Shown here one piece after another: positions 60,735 through 64,000 of a DNA stretch of 64,000 bases. Under the pieces are notes generated by a model. That model was given only the letters and a program-made list of their open reading frames with translations, had not been told where the DNA came from and did not search any database. Source of the stretch: Candidatus Peribacter sp. (GTDB lineage Bacteria; Patescibacteriota; Gracilibacteria; Peribacterales; Peribacteraceae); the NCBI GenBank assembly GCA_030647195.1, contig JAUSKD010000030.1:1-64000 (forward strand), read 5' to 3'. The number at the start of each line of letters is the position of its first letter. The first letter of the stretch is position 1. A program made the translations under genes and the position numbers.

Positions 60735-61642
60735 TGCTCAGCGTACCACTCCACCGACTTTTTCACCCCTTCCACGAAGGGTACCTTGGGGTCAAAGCCG
60801 AGAATTTTCCGCGCTTTCGAAATATCCGCCGTGTAGCGCGTGACTTCACCGGTACGGGAGGATGTCGCAGTGACTTCGGAGGTGCTGCCCATGAGTTTCT
60901 TGATCAGTTCCGCCAGTTCCATGATGGAGTGCGCCTCGCCGAATGCGAGATTGATGGTCTGCCCGTTCGCTTTGGTGAAATTCTTGAGAATGAGAAGAAG
61001 GCCATCCACGGCGTCGTCGATGTAGGTGAAATCGAGGCTCTTATCTTTGCCAAAGACCACGAGGGGTTCATTTTTCTTGGTCTGCCGGATGAAGAGCGGC
61101 ACGACACGCTGCGAGTCGTCGTACATGCCGTAGACGTTCGAGAAGCGCACGATCACCGTCTCCATGCCGTAGCAGCGGCGGTAGGACTCCACGAGCGCCT
61201 CGCCGGCGATCTTGCTGGCGGTGTAGGGGCTCTCACAGTTTTCCACCCGCACCATGTCCTCGCGGTACTTTTCGGCGCCGCTATTGCCATATGTTTCGCG
61301 GGATGATGCGAAAACGAAACGTTTCACCCCGTTTAAGCGCGCCCATTCCAGAGCATTGAATGTGGTCAGCATGTTATCGCGCGCCCGGTCGGGATTTTCC
61401 ACGAGCTCATAGACGCGAGCATTCGCGGCAAGATGGATGACGACGTCAGCTTTGAGCTTTGAGCTTTGAGCTTTGAGCTGGCTCTCGTCCCGCAGGTCTA
61501 TACGAACGGTAAGCTGCTCCACCGCTGGCTGCCACTTATTCGGTTCCCAATCGGCCCCGACAACTTCGAATTGCTGCTCCAGAAGCCTTTCGCAGAGCCG
61601 TGTGCCGATGGTGCCCGAGGAGCCAGTGACAAGGATCTTCAT
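60731..61642 (-). CDS. NAD-dependent sugar epimerase/dehydratase
   Basis: About 303 residues from ATG 61642 (MKILVTGSSGTIGTRLCERLLEQ). VVIHLAANARVYELVENP, FVFASSRETYGN, SPYTASKIAGEALVESY (catalytic Tyr/Lys), VIVRFSNVYGMYDDSQRVVPLFI, and SLDFTYIDDAVDGLLLI place it with GalE/RfbB-like UDP-sugar epimerases. Residues about 56-64 (QLKAQSSKLKA) are encoded by a fourfold 7-bp repeat (61451-61478). The last codons run to 3 nt before the promoter of the next minus gene, which begins inside its 3' end. Substrate not resolved. Confidence 0.88.
   Translation of the reverse strand: MKILVTGSSGTIGTRLCERLLEQQFEVVGADWEPNKWQPAVEQLTVRIDLRDESQLKAQSSKLKADVVIHLAANARVYELVENPDRARDNMLTTFNALEWARLNGVKRFVFASSRETYGNSGAEKYREDMVRVENCESPYTASKIAGEALVESYRRCYGMETVIVRFSNVYGMYDDSQRVVPLFIRQTKKNEPLVVFGKDKSLDFTYIDDAVDGLLLILKNFTKANGQTINLAFGEAHSIMELAELIKKLMGSTSEVTATSSRTGEVTRYTADISKARKILGFDPKVPFVEGVKKSVEWYAEH
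61451..61478. repeat. Four tandem copies of a 7-bp unit inside the epimerase gene
   Basis: TTTGAGC is repeated exactly four times (61451-61457, 61458-61464, 61465-61471, 61472-61478), read on the minus strand as GCTCAAA. Seven is not a multiple of three, so gain or loss of one copy would shift the frame. Confidence 0.9.
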
Positions 61643-61690
61643 ACAGTGAGCAGTTTGCACTTGAATAGTGATGAGGGAAATAGGGAAGTC

Positions 61691-61739
61691 GGGAATTAGG
61701 GAAATCGGGCTGAAAAATGAATCAAGTTCCCTAGTTCCC
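61691..61739. repeat. Intergenic inverted repeat between divergent genes
   Basis: GGGAATTAGGGAA (61691-61703) pairs with TTCCCTAGTTCCC (61727-61739), one G-U; flanking GGGAAGTC and GAGTTCCC stretches extend the symmetry imperfectly. It lies in the 180-bp gap between the epimerase and the polyprenol-phosphate glycosyltransferase. Confidence 0.6.
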
Positions 61740-61784
61740 GCATCCGAGTTCCCTTCTCATTCCTTAATTCCCCTGAAGAAATCG

Positions 61785-61814
61785 CTGACACCAACAGTTC
61801 CCAATCGCTACACT
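61785..61814 (+). promoter_or_regulatory. Promoter of the polyprenol-phosphate glycosyltransferase
   Basis: CTGACA (61785-61790), an 18-nt spacer and TACACT (61809-61814), 7 nt before ATG 61822. The -35 matches consensus at 5 of 6 positions. Confidence 0.5.
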
Positions 61815-61821
61815 GCCCCCG

Positions 61822-62811
61822 ATGTTATCGCTCGTGATTCCCACGTACAACGAGGCGGAGAGCCTGCCGATGCTGCTCCCACGACTACAGGGGGCGCTCA
61901 AAGGCATTCCGCACGAAATCATCATCGTCGATGACGATTCCCCCGATGGAACATGGCACAAAGCGGAGGAATTGCAGGCGTTCTACCCCACGCTCCGCGT
62001 CATCCGGCGTCGCGGCGAGCGCGGGCTCTCGTCGGCGGTCGTTGCGGGATTCAGGGCGGCGCGCGGCGAGATTCTGGCCGTGATGGACGCTGACGGTCAG
62101 CATGATGCGGGGCTCCTGAAGAAACTCGTGGAAACCGTGCAAGTGCGACGTGGTGTTGCGGTGGCTTCGCGCTACATTCCCGGCGGAAGCACGGGTCAGT
62201 GGAACCGTCGGCGCACACTCTTCAGCCGTGCGGGAACCCGCGTCACCACTCTGCTCTGCCGTCTGTCCGTTCGCGATCCCATGAGCGGGTTCTTCGCCAT
62301 CGATCGCCCGCTCTTCGAGCGGATCTCACCCCACTTGCATCCACGGGGATTCAAAATCCTGTTTGATCTTCTCATGCGGCTTCCGCGCGGGACCCCGGTG
62401 ACGGAAGTTCCGTACACATTTGCGCCCCGCGCGGTCGGCACGAGCAAATTGTCACTCAAAGTGCAGTGGGAGTTCATCTTCTCGCTCTTCTCGCTCCTTT
62501 TCGAGCGATGGGCACGGGCTGCATGGGTGTTGTTTCTGCTCCTCTTCATCGGCCTTGGAGTATTCCTCTCCGTGCGTGCGTGGGAATTAAAACTTCTGGT
62601 CCTCGATGCAGAGGTGCGAGAACGGACCAAGATGGCGTTTGAATCTCTTTCGAATACGGAGGGATGGCTGATTTCCGATCTCTCGCTGCGTTCCGTCAGT
62701 GCCACGAGCCTTACGATGATTTACCGTCCGCACGGACGCGGCGACGCGCCTGCCAAGTGCATCCGCGTTAATCTTGATTTCTTCGGCTGGTCACCATGCG
62801 ACGCTTCGTAA
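61822..62811 (+). CDS. DPM1-like polyprenol-phosphate glycosyltransferase
   Basis: A 329-residue GT2 enzyme: MLSLVIPTYNEAESLPMLLPRL, EIIIVDDDSPDGTWHKAEEL, GLSSAVVAGFRAARGEILAVMDADGQHDAGLLKKLV with the metal-binding Asp residues, and MSGFFAIDRPLFERISPHLHPRGFKILFDLLMR. A single membrane helix near 233-255 is followed by a C-terminal extracytoplasmic domain of about 75 residues, longer than usual. It likely makes polyprenol-phosphate mannose or glucose as donor for the GT-C protein encoded next (16-nt overlap). Confidence 0.9.
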   Translation: MLSLVIPTYNEAESLPMLLPRLQGALKGIPHEIIIVDDDSPDGTWHKAEELQAFYPTLRVIRRRGERGLSSAVVAGFRAARGEILAVMDADGQHDAGLLKKLVETVQVRRGVAVASRYIPGGSTGQWNRRRTLFSRAGTRVTTLLCRLSVRDPMSGFFAIDRPLFERISPHLHPRGFKILFDLLMRLPRGTPVTEVPYTFAPRAVGTSKLSLKVQWEFIFSLFSLLFERWARAAWVLFLLLFIGLGVFLSVRAWELKLLVLDAEVRERTKMAFESLSNTEGWLISDLSLRSVSATSLTMIYRPHGRGDAPAKCIRVNLDFFGWSPCDAS

Positions 62812-64000
62812 ATCCCTTCTTCGGCCTCGTGCTCCTCGGCATCGCGCTTGCCGCCCTCCATGCATGGCAGGGCATCACCACGGATGAGGCGAAGTATCTG
62901 CTCAATATTCCCTATCCGCATCCGCCACTTGCGCGCGGCATCATCGGGTTCACGCAGTGGATTCCCGGTCAGGAGATGCTCTGGCGTGTCATCCTTGCGA
63001 TTATTCTTCTTCTTGCAGCGGAGCTGGCCCGCGCTTTTGCGCCTGCACGCGAGAAGGCATCGACATTCCTACTCGCAGGGCTCTGGGTACTGTCGGCGTC
63101 GGTGTTCGTCTCTGCGGGACAGATCCTGCTCGCCCCCATCACCGCAGTTGAGATGCTCGTGTTCTGCTACTGGTATCTCAAATGTGAGGATCAGCCCGCC
63201 CGTACCGATCCACAGTACGGATCGGGCGGGGAGCGCATGGTCGGGTGGATGGCGCTGCTGTGGATGGCGTCGCTCTTCACGGCTTACCACGCCATTCTGT
63301 TCCTTCCGGTGGTTGCGGCGGTGTTCTGGCGCCTGCGGCTGAGCCGATGGCAGCGTCTGGTTGCGCTGTGCGGACCCGTTCTGCTGCTCGCGCTCTATAC
63401 GGCAATGAACCCTCTCGCCTTTGCGAGCATGGTCACCGCGAGCGGGCAGAATCTGGGCGACGGTTCCCCGCTGACGGCACTGCGCGAAACTGTCTGGCTC
63501 TGGGTACTCGGAGGGAGCCTTGTCCTGAGCGTGCTCGGAACGATAGGGATGTTCGCCTCGCGCAAGTGGCCGCTCATTCTGAGCCTCCTGCTTGTCGCCG
63601 GATTCACGTTCCTCTCGTTCCGTCCGTACTACGGCATCCTCTTCGCGCCGCTTCTGATCGCAGGTCTCGTCTCGTCGCCTTCGCTCATGCGAAGAGTGGG
63701 GACGATCCTGCTCTTGACTCTCGTCTGTGCCCTGATGCTCATTCCACTATCCTTTCCGTCGGGCAGTCCATCGCCGGTTCCAGGTGTTTATGCGGCCGTG
63801 GAGCAAGCCGGTATCCCTGCAGGGGTGACGGCGATCATCGCCGGTCCCTTCGGACACGAGTGGCAGTACGGCCCTTACATTGTGCGGCGGATGGTGGGGA
63901 ATCCCCAGCTCCTCGATTCCGCACGCGTGGCCGTGTGTCTGGTCGATTGTCCGGTACTCCGCGGACGGGAGGGATGGGAAGAGCTCCAGGGTGTTCCTGT
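62796..64000 (+). CDS. GT39/ArnT-like membrane glycosyltransferase, C-terminus outside window
   Basis: Open from ATG 62796 to the window end (401 codons, no stop). The first loop has ITTDEAKYLLNIPYPHPPLARG with an acidic Asp-Glu pair and the PP motif typical of PMT_2/GT39 enzymes such as ArnT. About eight further hydrophobic segments follow. A hydrophilic patch (about residues 133-148) is encoded by a palindromic element (63195-63230) within an otherwise membrane-embedded region. It should transfer a sugar from polyprenol phosphate, supplied by the preceding DPM1-like enzyme, on the outer side of the membrane. Confidence 0.82.
   Translation, partial: MRRFVNPFFGLVLLGIALAALHAWQGITTDEAKYLLNIPYPHPPLARGIIGFTQWIPGQEMLWRVILAIILLLAAELARAFAPAREKASTFLLAGLWVLSASVFVSAGQILLAPITAVEMLVFCYWYLKCEDQPARTDPQYGSGGERMVGWMALLWMASLFTAYHAILFLPVVAAVFWRLRLSRWQRLVALCGPVLLLALYTAMNPLAFASMVTASGQNLGDGSPLTALRETVWLWVLGGSLVLSVLGTIGMFASRKWPLILSLLLVAGFTFLSFRPYYGILFAPLLIAGLVSSPSLMRRVGTILLLTLVCALMLIPLSFPSGSPSPVPGVYAAVEQAGIPAGVTAIIAGPFGHEWQYGPYIVRRMVGNPQLLDSARVAVCLVDCPVLRGREGWEELQGVP
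63195..63230. repeat. Palindromic element in frame in the GT39-like gene
   Basis: Outer arms CCCGCCCG (63195-63202) and CGGGCGGG (63223-63230) enclose nested CCGTAC/GTACGG and GATCC/GGATC symmetries. It encodes a Pro/Gly/Arg/Asp-rich stretch that interrupts the hydrophobic pattern but keeps the frame. Confidence 0.6.

Overview
The window looks like a chromosome segment of a small bacterium of the Candidate Phyla Radiation (Patescibacteria), possibly of the Peregrinibacteria/Peribacter type. This placement is tentative. It rests on a fairly GC-rich, densely packed genome, a divergent 16S rRNA gene with mismatches to universal primers, an altered anti-Shine-Dalgarno sequence, many start codons only 6 nt downstream of a -10 box, and envelope-glycan genes without any central metabolism. 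TGA is read as a normal stop: many genes are joined by ATGA overlaps.

Layout. 1-7164: a minus-strand operon encoding a MacA-like adaptor, an ABC ATPase, two MacB-like permeases, a large secreted cysteine-rich protein, a 40-residue cysteine-rich protein and a membrane protein cut by the window edge. 7328-12143: sufB, a short sufD-like gene and six small genes of unknown function, several with leaderless-type promoters. 12144-14452: a lone 16S rRNA gene on the minus strand with promoter, leader/trailer processing stem and flanking palindromes; no 23S, 5S or tRNA follows it.

14489-62811 and beyond is one very large surface-glycan locus. It opens with an FkbM-type methyltransferase, a GT4 glycosyltransferase, an MsbA/PglK-like ABC exporter and two convergent KpsC-like paralogues. 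A pseudaminic-acid operon (pseB, pseC, a SpsF-like cytidylyltransferase, pseG, a methyltransferase, pseI) is followed by a HisH/HisF/WbpG-type amidotransferase module. Next come legionaminic-acid genes (legF, ptmF-like, ptmA-like, then legI, legG, legH, legC, legB) with a second HisH/HisF/WbpG module inserted in reverse orientation. The locus continues with a YfhO-like membrane protein, CDP-sugar genes (rfbF, rfbG and an epimerase), a DPM1-type glycosyltransferase, an acetolactate-synthase-like TPP enzyme, gmd, and ADP-heptose genes with an unusual domain fusion pattern plus a GT9 transferase. It ends with two methyltransferases, a nucleotide-sugar dehydrogenase, a GtrA-like protein, an FAD oxidoreductase, an unknown protein, an NAD-dependent epimerase, a polyprenol-phosphate glycosyltransferase and a membrane GT39-like protein cut by the window end.

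Read together, the cell seems to make CMP-activated pseudaminic and legionaminic acids (probably with acetamidino groups), CDP-deoxysugars, GDP-deoxymannose, a uronic or aminouronic acid and ADP-heptose for an elaborate surface glycan or glycoprotein. The points most worth following are the leaderless initiation pattern together with the altered anti-SD, the duplicated amidotransferase modules beside the two nonulosonate pathways, the shuffled heptose enzymes, and palindromic elements read in frame inside proteins.
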